Origin: TMED69 sp036130055
GTDB lineage: Bacteria; Pseudomonadota; Gammaproteobacteria; Ga0077536
NCBI GenBank assembly: GCA_036130055.1
Contig: JAYYOR010000023.1
Span: 1 to 36,183, forward strand
DNA: 36,183 bases
Reading direction: 5' to 3'
A program made the position numbers and the translations under genes. A model generated the notes under the pieces. That model saw only the letters and a program-made list of their open reading frames with translations. It ran no database searches and was not told the origin of the DNA. This document shows, in pieces, positions 7,897 to 16,549 of this stretch (its first letter is position 1; each line of letters begins with the position of its first letter).

Positions 7897-8886
7897 TTGC
7901 CAAAGAAAATAAAAATTTTGTACCCCAGACTTTTAGAGGATCTAGATAATACGAATCATAGTTGCCCTACACTAGAAAAAATTCTTCGTAAATCTAGAAT
8001 GTTTAATAAAAAATATTACGGACACGAGGATGAAATTAGGCTCCTCTTGACCGGCTATCAGGACCCTAGTGAGGCGCCGCCGTTAGCGTCTTTGATGGCT
8101 AACTTCGATCTGGAGCACCAAATAACTACACCTATCATTAGCGCAGACCCAGTCCATCTAAGAGCAGACAAAAATAGGGTGTATCTCTTTGACAGTTCAT
8201 CTTTTGCTATAAAAATCGAAGAAGCGGAGGAAATGATTTCTAGCTTAAATAATTTCTTTGAAAAAGATTCGATTGAATTTTTTCTAGGAAAAAGCCCATA
8301 CCGTTGGTACTTAAAAGGGCTTGATACGTTCCCATTTAATTTGCCATCACCCTCTATGATGGCTGGATTGCCGCTAGAATATTCGGCAAATGAAATGCTT
8401 ACTTGTAACAAACTTAAAACTATTTTTTCTGAAATACAAATGATCCTTTTTAGTTTGCCATTAAATAGTGTTAGAGAAAAACAAGGCCATGTTTCAATAA
8501 ATAGCGTTTGGTTCTGGGGTGGTGGTCAATGGAATTTTAATTTAAAAAAAAATTCAACTGTAATAACTGATTGTGAAATACTTCAAGCTTGTTGCCAAGC
8601 TTCTTCGGTACATCTGATCAAGTTTCAGTTGAATGATTCTGAAGATAAACATTTAGAAAATATGGCGCAAAATTTGTATATTGGATTTTCAAACTTGGGA
8701 GATTCCCGTAGTGCTGCGCAAAGATTAAAATTTGTTGAATCGTTATTAGAAGAAAACCGGGAAAATAGACTTCTTAACGTTGAACTCATTACAAATCTTA
8801 AAGTTTTTAAATTTAATTATTTTTCAAAATTAAAGTTTTGGAAAACAAATAGAGCTATAAAAGATTTCGCAAAAATAAATTATTAA
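7897..8886 (+). CDS. RpfE-like / phosphoglycerate-mutase-like protein of unknown function
   Basis: The 329-residue product belongs to the family annotated as RpfE-type regulatory protein or phosphoglycerate mutase-like, found beside recJ in many beta- and gammaproteobacteria, including the Xanthomonas rpf region. Family hallmarks are D-P-V-H-L-R-A-D, where many enzymes of the alkaline-phosphatase-like fold have metal residues, then P-Y-R-W-Y-L, and N-S-V-W-F-W-G-G-G-Q. It has no signal peptide and no membrane helix, so it is cytoplasmic. The TTG start at 7897 is preceded by AAGAGAAG, a modest ribosome binding site. recJ begins 6 bp after its stop, implying coexpression. Its biochemical activity is not known to me and no function can be read from the sequence. 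Confidence 0.72.
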   Translation: MPKKIKILYPRLLEDLDNTNHSCPTLEKILRKSRMFNKKYYGHEDEIRLLLTGYQDPSEAPPLASLMANFDLEHQITTPIISADPVHLRADKNRVYLFDSSSFAIKIEEAEEMISSLNNFFEKDSIEFFLGKSPYRWYLKGLDTFPFNLPSPSMMAGLPLEYSANEMLTCNKLKTIFSEIQMILFSLPLNSVREKQGHVSINSVWFWGGGQWNFNLKKNSTVITDCEILQACCQASSVHLIKFQLNDSEDKHLENMAQNLYIGFSNLGDSRSAAQRLKFVESLLEENRENRLLNVELITNLKVFKFNYFSKLKFWKTNRAIKDFAKINY

Positions 8887-8892
8887 ACTGAT

Positions 8893-10638
8893 ATGAGAGA
8901 TATAAAAGTTAAAAAACGAATCGATAATGGCTTGAATCAATTAAGTTCGATTTATAAAAATGAACCTGTTATAAATTCAATTCTTTGTGGGAGAGGCGTC
9001 GCTTCTATAAATGAACTTGATCTATCGTTGAAGGGTTTGCTACAACCTGGTTTAATGGTTGGCCTCGGAGAGGCTGCGGAAGTACTCAAGCAAGCTATAA
9101 CAAACAAAGAAAAAATATTAATTGTTGGCGATTATGATGTGGACGGCGCAACTAGCACAGCCCTGATGGTAAGGGTTCTGAAAAAATTTGCAGTAAAAAC
9201 GGTTGATTATTTGGTACCAAATCGTTTTCAATTTGGGTATGGTTTGAGTCCGGAGTTGGTTGAATTTGCGGTCAAGCATAAAAATCCTGATTTGATAATA
9301 ACGGTTGACAATGGAATCGCGAGTATAGAAGGAGTTTCTTACGCGAAAAGCTCAAAGATTAAGGTTTTAATTACAGATCACCATCTGCCAGGAGACGTTA
9401 TTCCATGCGCAGATGCAATATTGAACCCCGTGCTGGATAAAAAGAATTTGGATTTTAAAAATCTCGCCGGTGTTGGAGTAGCTTTTTATCTTTTAGCGCA
9501 AACCCGAATCTTGCTTAAAGAGTTAGGATGGTTTGAGAGTAACCATCTGCCCATACCAAAATTGTCTTCCTATCTTGATTTAGTGGCTTTGGGAACTATT
9601 GCCGATCTAGTTCCATTAGATTGTAACAATAGAAGATTAGTGTTTAATGGACTGAAGATAATAAAGGAGAAAATCGGTAATCGCGGTATCTTAGCTTTAA
9701 TCCATGTATCAGAAAAATCACCCTCTCTTATTAATGAATCTGATTTAGCTTTTAGTGTTGCCCCAAAAATAAATGCAGCTGGTCGACTTGCCGATATAAG
9801 TACTGGAATCGAATGTATGCTAGCTGATCAACAGTCTGAATGCGAAATGTACGCTAAGTCACTTAATCGGATTAATAACCAGAGGAAAGTGCTTCAAACA
9901 ACAATTAACGACGAGGCTTTAAAAATAGCATCAAGTTTATCGAGTAAATTAAAGAACGAGGATGTGCCATTCGGTTTTTCCTTATTTAGGTCAGATTGGC
10001 ATCAGGGTGTTTCGGACATAGTCGCGTCGAAAATTAAAGAGGTGTTTAATAGACCGGTAGTAGTTTTTGCAAAAGACAAAAATGGTATATTAAAAGGTAG
10101 CGCACGGTCTATAGCAGGTGTACATATTCGGGACGTCTTAAGTTATATTGACTCTAGTTGGCCGGGAATCATTAAACAGTTTGGAGGTCATGCCATGGCA
10201 GCAGGTCTCTCAATTAATGCAAACCGATTGAAAGCTTTTGGGACAAAATTCAATTTCGCCCTTAATCAATTATATAATGACGAATATTTTGATGAAATTA
10301 TTTATACAGATGGTGAACTGTCTCATAAAGAATATTCGCTGAGGTTTTTGAAAAAGTTGGAGCAATTGAGGCCCTGGGGAAATGGCTTCCCGGAGCCGAA
10401 ATTCGACGGTAAGTTTGATATAATTGAGATGAAAGTATTAAAGGGTGGACATATTAGAATGGAGTTAAAGCCATTTGGCTTAAAAGACACTGTAGAAGCA
10501 ATTGCTTTTGGAGCAGAGAATGAGGCCTGGACAAAAAATGCAAAAAGCTTTTTGGCTGTCTTTCGGTTGCAAATAAATCGTTTCAGGAATCTTGAAAGAG
10601 TTCAACTGATAATGGATAAAGTAATACGGTTTAAATAA
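8893..10638 (+). CDS. recJ: Single-stranded-DNA-specific exonuclease RecJ
   Basis: RecJ degrades single-stranded DNA 5' to 3' during recombination (RecF pathway), mismatch repair and base excision repair. The 581-residue product, close to E. coli's 577, has the DHH-superfamily motifs: G-D-Y-D-V-D-G-A-T-S-T (79-89) with metal-binding aspartates, I-T-V-D-N-G (136-141), and T-D-H-H-L-P-G (161-167). These are followed by A-L-G-T-I-A-D-L-V-P-L, P-K-I-N-A-A-G-R-L, and the DHHA1 substrate-binding motif F-G-G-H-A-M-A-A-G. A C-terminal OB-fold region follows. The ATG at 8893 follows the rpfE-like gene directly, and prfB starts 8 bp after the stop. The recJ-prfB-lysS order is a conserved gammaproteobacterial arrangement. 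Confidence 0.96.
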   Translation: MRDIKVKKRIDNGLNQLSSIYKNEPVINSILCGRGVASINELDLSLKGLLQPGLMVGLGEAAEVLKQAITNKEKILIVGDYDVDGATSTALMVRVLKKFAVKTVDYLVPNRFQFGYGLSPELVEFAVKHKNPDLIITVDNGIASIEGVSYAKSSKIKVLITDHHLPGDVIPCADAILNPVLDKKNLDFKNLAGVGVAFYLLAQTRILLKELGWFESNHLPIPKLSSYLDLVALGTIADLVPLDCNNRRLVFNGLKIIKEKIGNRGILALIHVSEKSPSLINESDLAFSVAPKINAAGRLADISTGIECMLADQQSECEMYAKSLNRINNQRKVLQTTINDEALKIASSLSSKLKNEDVPFGFSLFRSDWHQGVSDIVASKIKEVFNRPVVVFAKDKNGILKGSARSIAGVHIRDVLSYIDSSWPGIIKQFGGHAMAAGLSINANRLKAFGTKFNFALNQLYNDEYFDEIIYTDGELSHKEYSLRFLKKLEQLRPWGNGFPEPKFDGKFDIIEMKVLKGGHIRMELKPFGLKDTVEAIAFGAENEAWTKNAKSFLAVFRLQINRFRNLERVQLIMDKVIRFK

Positions 10639-10646
10639 AAAAGTTA

Positions 10647-11757
10647 ATGGTGATTGAGTTGAAGAATAATTTAATAACCCAAGCTGAAATTGAAACACTC
10701 AAAAGACGAATTGATGAACTAAGGGGGTTCCTTTGACTACGATAAAAAACTTATTGGGCAAGAAACAATTGAAAAAGAATTATCGGATCCGAAAGTTTGG
10801 AGTGATAGTAATAGGATAAACGAGCTAAATCAGGAATTGAATGTATTAAAAAAAACAACCGAAAAATTCAACACAGTAGCCGTAGAAACCCGAGAAATAA
10901 CTGAGTTATTTGAAATTGCGCAACTTGAGGAAGATTTGGAAACATTAGAATTGCTTTCACGAGATTTTTATCTCCTTGAAAAAACTGTGGCTGCTCTTGA
11001 ATTTCAAAAAATGTTTAATCGAGAAACCGACAAATTAAATGCATTCCTGGACATTCAGGCGGGGTCTGGGGGCACAGAGGCTCAGGATTGGGCAGAAATG
11101 TTACTGCGTATGTATTTGAAGTGGTCAGAAAGCAAAACATTTCAGACTGCCATCTTAGATGTGTCACATGGAGAAATAGCTGGCATTAAAAGCGCTACTA
11201 TTAACATAACTGGTGACTATGCTTTTGGCTGGGCTCGTACCGAAACAGGAGTGCATCGATTGGTTCGCAAATCTCCTTTTGACTCAGGAAGTCGGCGTCA
11301 TACATCTTTTGCATCTGTATTTGTTTCGCCAGAAATAAGCGAGAAAATCGAAATCGACGTAAAAAATGCTGACGTAAGAATAGATACTTATAGAGCAAGT
11401 GGTGCTGGTGGTCAGCATGTAAATAAAACAGACAGTGCAGTTCGGCTTACTCACATCCCATCTAGTGTAGTGGTTCAGTGTCAAAATCAACGCTCACAAC
11501 ACAAAAATAAAGAGCAAGATTTTAAGCTACTGAGAGCACTTTTATATGAGATCGAATAAAAAAAACGGCGCGATGATTTGAAAGAGGTCGAAGACAATAA
11601 AGCAGATATTGGTTGGGGCTCACAGATAAGGTCTTATGTTTTGGATCAGAGTCGCATAAAAGACTTGCGCACAGGCAAGGAGACTGGAAATACTGTAGGT
11701 GTGCTAGATGGTAACATTGACATGTTTATAGAGGCTTCGTTAAAACAAGGTTTATAG
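10647..11757 (+). CDS. prfB: Peptide chain release factor 2, frameshifted and interrupted by an in-frame TAA
   Basis: RF2 terminates translation at UGA and UAA. The ATG at 10647 opens 29 codons ending L-R-G-F-L before TGA (10734). After a +1 shift the frame continues D-Y-D-K-K-L and runs through the SPF codon-reading tripeptide (V-R-K-S-P-F-D-S-G) and the catalytic loop G-A-G-G-Q-H-V-N-K. The residue before S-G-A-G-G-Q is Ala, as in most RF2 proteins, not the less active Thr of E. coli K-12. At 11557-11559, codon 304, there is an in-frame TAA. Beyond it the same frame encodes the conserved RF2 tail (D-I-G-W-G-S-Q-I-R-S-Y-V, R-I-K-D-L-R-T-G, F-I-E-A-S-L-K) to a TAG at 11755. Against E. coli RF2, with 12 positions between Y-E-[LI]-E and D-N-K, no indel is needed and the TAA replaces a Met codon. 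Without TAA the protein would be 369 residues (E. coli 365). Confidence 0.93.
10722..10737 (+). promoter_or_regulatory. Programmed +1 ribosomal frameshift site of prfB
   Basis: The zero frame reads CTA AGG GGG TTC CTT TGA C. AGGGGG (10722-10727) is the internal Shine-Dalgarno-like stimulator, CTT (10731-10733) the slippery codon, TGA (10734-10736) the zero-frame stop and C the following base that weakens termination. This matches the known E. coli element AGG GGG TAT CTT TGA C except for TTC in place of TAT. When RF2 is scarce, slow decoding of UGA lets the ribosome slip to CTT GAC and make full-length RF2, an autogenous feedback loop. The downstream frame matches the RF2 family, which confirms the shift. 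Confidence 0.96.
11557..11559 (+). other. In-frame TAA inside prfB
   Basis: GAA TAA AAA AAA CGG interrupts the RF2 reading frame at codon 304 and homology resumes immediately in the same frame. A single base change (for example TTA, CAA, GAA or AAA to TAA) is enough to explain it. It sits at the left end of an eight-A run. The product would lose about 65 C-terminal residues, including the conserved W-G-S-Q-I-R-S-Y segment. A sequence error, a true mutation or a readthrough site are all possible. Confidence 0.9.
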
Positions 11758-11771
11758 AATAGGGAAAATTA

Positions 11772-13271
11772 GTGGATAAAAAATTAAAGAATTTTAGCGA
11801 GAAACAAATCATAGAAAATCGCAGAAAAAAATTAGAGGATCTGAGGGCAGATGGACTAGCCTATAAAAATAGCTTTGTCCGAACCCACTCATCCGGAGAA
11901 ATTTTGAAAGAGTTTGAAAACGTTTCAAATGATGAATTATTGCCAAAAAAGATTGTTTCGGTAGCAGGAAGAATAATGACAAAAAGGGTGATGGGCAAGG
12001 CTTCTTTTGCCCACATCCAAGATTCTAGTGGAAGAATTCAGATATATGTTACGAGAGGCGAGCTAAACGATGAGGGATATGCATTTTTTAAATCACACGA
12101 TCTAGGCGATATTATTTGGTGCGAAGGTTATTTGTTTGTTACAAATAAAGGAGAATTGACTATCCATGTGACAGAAATGAAGCATGTGACCAAGTGTCTT
12201 AGACCGATGCCAGAAAAGTGGCATGGATTAAGTGATCAAGAATCCCGTTATCGTCAGCGTTACCTAGACCTAATTGTGAACGAGAAGGCTAAACTTACTT
12301 TCATGATGAGAACCAAAATTATTAATTTTATTAGAGGTTATTTTGAAAGCAAGGGATTTTTAGAAGTAGAAACACCGATGATGCACCCGATTGCAGGGGG
12401 AGCAAACGCAAAACCCTTTATTACGAGACATAACAGTCTGGGGATGGATTTATTTTTAAGAATTGCTCCAGAGTTATATTTAAAACGCTTAGTGATCGGT
12501 GGTTTTGAAAAAGTTTTTGAAATAAACAGAAATTTTAGAAACGAGGGGTTATCTACAAAACATAATCCTGAATTTACGATGCTAGAGTTTTATCAGTCAT
12601 ACTCAAACTGTAATGAACTAATGGATTTGACAGTCGATTTGTTTCATAAGTTGGTTACTTCGATTTGTGGAGACAAAAAAATTACATATCAAGGACAAGA
12701 TTATGTGTTTGATAAAAGCATATTGAGGCTCTCAATGGTGGATGCGATCAAACACTATTGCTCTGTAGGAAGAGAGATAGATTTGAGAGATAAAAAAATT
12801 CTCTTGGAACTGGCGCAATCTGAGCAGATAACTTTTAATGATTCATGGGGTACTGGAAAGGCTATAAATGAAATATTTGAAAAAATAGTTGAGCCTAAAC
12901 TGAATCAACCTATCTTTATCACCCAATACCCTTCTGAGGTTTCTCCTTTAGCCCGTCCTAACGATCAAGATCCCTTCTTTTGCGATAGATTTGAATTTTT
13001 TGTTGCAGGTAGAGAAATAGCAAATGGATTTTCCGAGCTGAATGATCCTGATGAGCAGGCAGAAAGATTCAAAAAACAGTCATTAGCAAAATCTGAAGGT
13101 GATATTGAAGCTATGCCTTATGACAAAGATTACGTAAAAGCTCTTGAGTACGGAATGCCTCCGACTGCTGGCCAGGGGATAGGTATTGATAGATTGGTTA
13201 TGCTTCTCACAGATTCTCCCTCAATCAGGGATGTACTTCTTTTCCCTCAGTTAAAATCAATCGCAGATTAA
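11772..13271 (+). CDS. lysS: Lysyl-tRNA synthetase, class II
   Basis: LysRS charges tRNA-Lys in the cytoplasm. The 499-residue product (E. coli 505) has an N-terminal OB-fold anticodon-binding domain (about residues 55-150, with V-A-G-R-I-M-T-K-R) followed by the class II catalytic core. Motif 1 lies around F-L-E-V-E-T-P-M-M, motif 2 is F-E-I-N-R-N-F-R-N-E-G ... H-N-P-E-F-T-M-L-E, and motif 3 is G-I-G-I-D-R-L-V-M-L-L near the C-terminus. The start is GTG at 11772 with AGGGAA about 8 bases upstream; the gene begins 14 bp after the prfB stop and is probably cotranscribed with it. It is convergent with gdhA across 9 bp with no terminator visible. Confidence 0.97.
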   Translation: MDKKLKNFSEKQIIENRRKKLEDLRADGLAYKNSFVRTHSSGEILKEFENVSNDELLPKKIVSVAGRIMTKRVMGKASFAHIQDSSGRIQIYVTRGELNDEGYAFFKSHDLGDIIWCEGYLFVTNKGELTIHVTEMKHVTKCLRPMPEKWHGLSDQESRYRQRYLDLIVNEKAKLTFMMRTKIINFIRGYFESKGFLEVETPMMHPIAGGANAKPFITRHNSLGMDLFLRIAPELYLKRLVIGGFEKVFEINRNFRNEGLSTKHNPEFTMLEFYQSYSNCNELMDLTVDLFHKLVTSICGDKKITYQGQDYVFDKSILRLSMVDAIKHYCSVGREIDLRDKKILLELAQSEQITFNDSWGTGKAINEIFEKIVEPKLNQPIFITQYPSEVSPLARPNDQDPFFCDRFEFFVAGREIANGFSELNDPDEQAERFKKQSLAKSEGDIEAMPYDKDYVKALEYGMPPTAGQGIGIDRLVMLLTDSPSIRDVLLFPQLKSIAD

Positions 13272-13280
13272 TGAGGCTAA

Positions 13281-14657
13281 CTATACATGGCCGTAGGCAA
13301 GCATAGCGTCTGCGACTTTTACAAAACCAGCGATATTAGCACCCTTAAGGTAGTTGACCATAGAATGATCTGATTCTCTGCCGTATTCAACGCAACTTGA
13401 ATGGATGTCTTTCATCATATCTTCAAGAAGTTTTGCTAAATGGTCACTGTCCCATGCTATTCGTGCACTGTTTTGACTCATCTCTAAACCAGAGACTCCG
13501 ACTCCTCCTGCATTAACAGCCTTGGCGGGTCCAAATAAAATTTTATTTTCGATGAAAAATTCCACAGCGTCTTGAGAGCAAGGCATATTAGCTGCTTCGG
13601 CAACTAACATCGCACCATTTTTGGCAAGATTTTCTGCGTCTTCTGCAACGATTTCATTTTGAGTGGCAGAAGGGATTGCAATTTCTCCCGGAACTCCCCA
13701 GGGTTTTAGACCTTTATGAAACTTTATATCCGCGAATTCATCAGCTGCTTCCGAAATTCTCCCTCTTCTTTTTTCTTTCAAATTTTTTATCCATTGAATT
13801 TGCTCTTGGTTAAATCCTTTCTCGCAGATAATAAATCCGCCTGAATCAGAAAGTGTAATTGGTTTTCCGCCCAGTTCTAGGCTTTTTTCTGCGGCATGTG
13901 TTGCAACGTTTCCTGAGCCAGAGATGAGAATTCTCTTGTCAACTATGTCATTGCCTGATTCTTTGAGCATGTTATCCAAGAAAAACACTGCCCCATATCC
14001 AGTGGCTTCAGTACGCATTTTTGAGCCACCAAATTCGAGCCCTTTTCCTGTTAATACACCGACAAATTTATTATTTATCCTCTTGTACTGACCAAACATA
14101 AAACCAATTTCTCTTGCTCCAACACCAATGTCTCCCGCTGGGACATCCGTATCTTCTCCAATATGCCGTTGTAATTCGGTTGTAAAGCTTTGACAAAAGC
14201 TCATGACTTCTAAGTCGGATTTTCCCTTAGGGTTAAAGTTTGCTCCACCTTTTCCACCGCCCATGGGAAGTCCCGTTAAACTATTTTTGAAGGTCTGTTC
14301 AAAACCCAGAAATTTAAGAATACTCTGATTCACTGAGGGATGAAATCGTATCCCCCCTTTATAAGGGCCTATCGCGGAGTTAAACTGGACTCTCCAGCCT
14401 CTGTTGGTTCGAATTCTACCCTTATCGTCTGTCCAAGGAACTCTGAATGAAATAACTCGTTCTGGTTCGGCCATTCGTTCCAGAATTTGCATTTCATGGT
14501 AATGAGGTTTATCGGCGATAAATGGAAAAATGGTAGAAGCAACTTCGTAAACGGCTTGAACAAATTCTGGCTCACCAGGATTTCGTTTTTTGACTCCTTC
14601 CATGTATCTATCTAGATATTCTTTTGTTTTTTCGGGTGCTACTCCTGATTTTGACAT
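13281..14657 (-). CDS. gdhA: NADP-type glutamate dehydrogenase
   Basis: GdhA reductively aminates 2-oxoglutarate to glutamate, assimilating ammonia when it is plentiful. The 458-residue product is the hexameric small type (E. coli 447). It shows G-G-I-R-F-H-P-S-V-N, the catalytic lysine region L-P-M-G-G-G-K-G-G, D-V-P-A-G-D-I-G-V-G-x-R-E, T-G-x-G-L, and a Rossmann S-G-S-G-N-V-A cofactor motif. The overall similarity to E. coli GdhA favours NADP(H), though I did not establish cofactor specificity. The ATG at 14657 is preceded by GGGGGAAA about 7 bases upstream, one of the strongest ribosome binding sites in the window. It lies downstream of argG on the same strand with a 63-bp spacer. Confidence 0.96.
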   Translation of the reverse strand: MSKSGVAPEKTKEYLDRYMEGVKKRNPGEPEFVQAVYEVASTIFPFIADKPHYHEMQILERMAEPERVISFRVPWTDDKGRIRTNRGWRVQFNSAIGPYKGGIRFHPSVNQSILKFLGFEQTFKNSLTGLPMGGGKGGANFNPKGKSDLEVMSFCQSFTTELQRHIGEDTDVPAGDIGVGAREIGFMFGQYKRINNKFVGVLTGKGLEFGGSKMRTEATGYGAVFFLDNMLKESGNDIVDKRILISGSGNVATHAAEKSLELGGKPITLSDSGGFIICEKGFNQEQIQWIKNLKEKRRGRISEAADEFADIKFHKGLKPWGVPGEIAIPSATQNEIVAEDAENLAKNGAMLVAEAANMPCSQDAVEFFIENKILFGPAKAVNAGGVGVSGLEMSQNSARIAWDSDHLAKLLEDMMKDIHSSCVEYGRESDHSMVNYLKGANIAGFVKVADAMLAYGHV

Positions 14658-14720
14658 TACTCATTTCCCCCTATATAAAAATTACATTGTTACAAATATA
14701 AGAAAAATAATCGAGCTGAA

Positions 14721-15941
14721 TCAATATTTTGTTTCGTCTATTTTCAGGCGTAATGCATTAATATTGATAAATCCTTCAGCATCTTTTTGATTGTAAGTCC
14801 CTTGGTCATCCTCGAAAGTAGCTAAATTTGAATTATACAAGTTTTTAGACTCTGATTTTCTACCCATCACTGAAATGTTGCCTTTATAAATGTTTAATTT
14901 TACAGTTCCAGATACATCCCTCTGGGTCTCATCAATCATTTTTTGCAAAAGAACCCTTTCAGGACTCCACCAAAATCCGTTGTAAATTAATTCTGCATAT
15001 TTTGGCATCAATGCATCTTTAAAATGAGCAACCTCTCGATCAATAGTAACGGATTCGATCGCTCTGTGAGCTTTTAAAAGTATGGTCCCACCCGGGGTCT
15101 CGTAGCAACCTCTTGACTTTATCCCGACAAATCTATTTTCGACAACATCAAGTCGTCCTACACCATTCGCAGCACCAATGTCGTTCAGCTTTTTAATTAG
15201 GTTTGCGGGAGAAAGCAATTCTCCGTCGACACTTATAGGATCTCCTTTCTCAAATTCTATAACGATTTGTCTAGGAGTATCGGGCGCACTTTGTGGTGAA
15301 TTTGTCCATTTCCACATTTCATCCGCAGGGGCTTCCCAAGGATCTTCCAGATTTCCACCCTCATATGAAATGTGCAGAAGATTAGCGTCTGTTGAATATG
15401 GCGGTTCTTTTTTCGATCCTTCAGATAAAGGAATGTTGTATTTTTCGGCATAGTCAATTAAGTCATTCCTAGATTTAAAATCCCAAATTCTCCAGGGGGT
15501 AATTACTTTGATTTTCGGGTTTAAAGCATACGCCCCTAATTCAAACCGTACTTGATCGTTGCCCTTGCCGGTCGAACCATGTGCGATGGCTTCTGCACCC
15601 GTTTCATCTGCAATCTCAACCAGTCGTTTAGCGATTAGAGGTCGAGCAATTGATGTGCCTAATAAATATTCTCCTTCATAAATAGCATTGCATCTAAACA
15701 TAGGAAATATGTAATCTCTCGCAAAGTCTTCAGTTAAATCTTCGAGAAAAATCTGATTTATTCCTAATTTTTTTGCTTTCTTTTTTATTTCCGATAAATT
15801 TTCATTTTGGCCGAGGTTTGCGGTGTAGGTAATGACTTCGCATTCATACCGATTCTGTAGCCATTTTAGAATTACGGATGTGTCCAAGCCACCGGAGTAG
15901 GCTAAAACAATTTTTTTGGGTTGCTCTGATAGTTTTGTCAT
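14721..15941 (-). CDS. argG: Argininosuccinate synthase
   Basis: ArgG condenses citrulline and aspartate with ATP to argininosuccinate, the penultimate step of arginine synthesis. The 406-residue product carries the PP-loop A-Y-S-G-G-L-D-T-S near the N-terminus, Y-T-A-N-L-G-Q, the family signature around A-H-G-S-T-G-K-G-N-D-Q-V-R-F-E, and a late G-R-x-x-V-V-E-N-R-F-V-G-I-K-S-R-G-like segment. Length fits the common bacterial form of about 400 residues, not the longer E. coli form (447). The start is ATG at 15941 and the stop TGA, one of about nine genes here that depend on RF2. No argH is present nearby. Confidence 0.96.
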   Translation of the reverse strand: MTKLSEQPKKIVLAYSGGLDTSVILKWLQNRYECEVITYTANLGQNENLSEIKKKAKKLGINQIFLEDLTEDFARDYIFPMFRCNAIYEGEYLLGTSIARPLIAKRLVEIADETGAEAIAHGSTGKGNDQVRFELGAYALNPKIKVITPWRIWDFKSRNDLIDYAEKYNIPLSEGSKKEPPYSTDANLLHISYEGGNLEDPWEAPADEMWKWTNSPQSAPDTPRQIVIEFEKGDPISVDGELLSPANLIKKLNDIGAANGVGRLDVVENRFVGIKSRGCYETPGGTILLKAHRAIESVTIDREVAHFKDALMPKYAELIYNGFWWSPERVLLQKMIDETQRDVSGTVKLNIYKGNISVMGRKSESKNLYNSNLATFEDDQGTYNQKDAEGFININALRLKIDETKY

Positions 15942-15997
15942 TAATTTTTTACCATGATAATTCAGATATTTTGATGTTGATTTTCGTTTTTGTTTTA

Positions 15998-16453
15998 TTA
16001 TTCAGGTAATCTTTCAGACTTCAAATATTTTCTAGGCCAAATACCAAGAATGTCTAAATCTTCTTCCACCCCTAGCATTATATCCATTTTGGCAATATCT
16101 TGCTTGCTAACCCACCTAAAGGCTACATGTTCATGATTTAATTGTATTACTCCTGCTAACCAAACATATTGAAAAATGAATATTTCATAGATTCCCCCGT
16201 AGAAGCTGTCTCTAATTGGTCCTTTAGTGTTTTTTAATTCAACCCAATGCTCTGCTCCTATCTCTTCTTTCCTCTCCCTTACCGCGGCACCTAGTGGAGT
16301 TTCATTGTTTTCAATCTTTCCTGCCGGGACTCCCCACTGTAGGGAACCTAGTTCGCTGTTTTTGTGTCTCAATAACATTAATAATCTATCTTTCGCATCT
16401 AGAATAAAATTAAGTGAAAAAGATCTATTCGGTTTTTTTATTTGTTTAATCAT
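15998..16453 (-). CDS. NUDIX hydrolase
   Basis: NUDIX hydrolases cleave nucleoside diphosphates linked to other groups. The NUDIX box is G-K-I-E-N-N-E followed by seven residues and R-E-R-K-E-E-I-G-A, matching G-x5-E-x7-R-E-U-x-E-E-x-G-U apart from Arg at one hydrophobic position. The preceding segment L-L-R-H-K-N-S ... W-G-V-P-A-G-K is typical, and later segments include H-V-A-F-R-W-V-S. I choose ATG at 16453, giving 151 residues, because the open frame upstream (to 16627) would cross the divergent thiolase start and encodes no recognisable domain. The substrate cannot be told. It lies downstream of the thiolase/NUDIX divergent spacer (96 bp) and upstream of argG. Confidence 0.82.
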   Translation of the reverse strand: MIKQIKKPNRSFSLNFILDAKDRLLMLLRHKNSELGSLQWGVPAGKIENNETPLGAAVRERKEEIGAEHWVELKNTKGPIRDSFYGGIYEIFIFQYVWLAGVIQLNHEHVAFRWVSKQDIAKMDIMLGVEEDLDILGIWPRKYLKSERLPE

Positions 16454-16549
16454 AATTTTTTCAATTGTAGGCCATTTAATTGGGTTTAATACGTTCTCGC
16501 TTTTTTTAGAATATGAGTTTATAGTAAAGATGAAAAGAGGAAATCTCCA

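Noticed and set aside
8058..8411. 117-codon minus-strand open frame inside the rpfE-like gene
   Set aside because: It is antisense to a coherent family member and has no recognisable domain or ribosome binding site.
10734..10736. The TGA in prfB as a second mutation or error
   Set aside because: The surrounding AGGGGG, CTT TGA C context is the known programmed frameshift element, so this stop is natural. Only the TAA at 11557 is unexplained.
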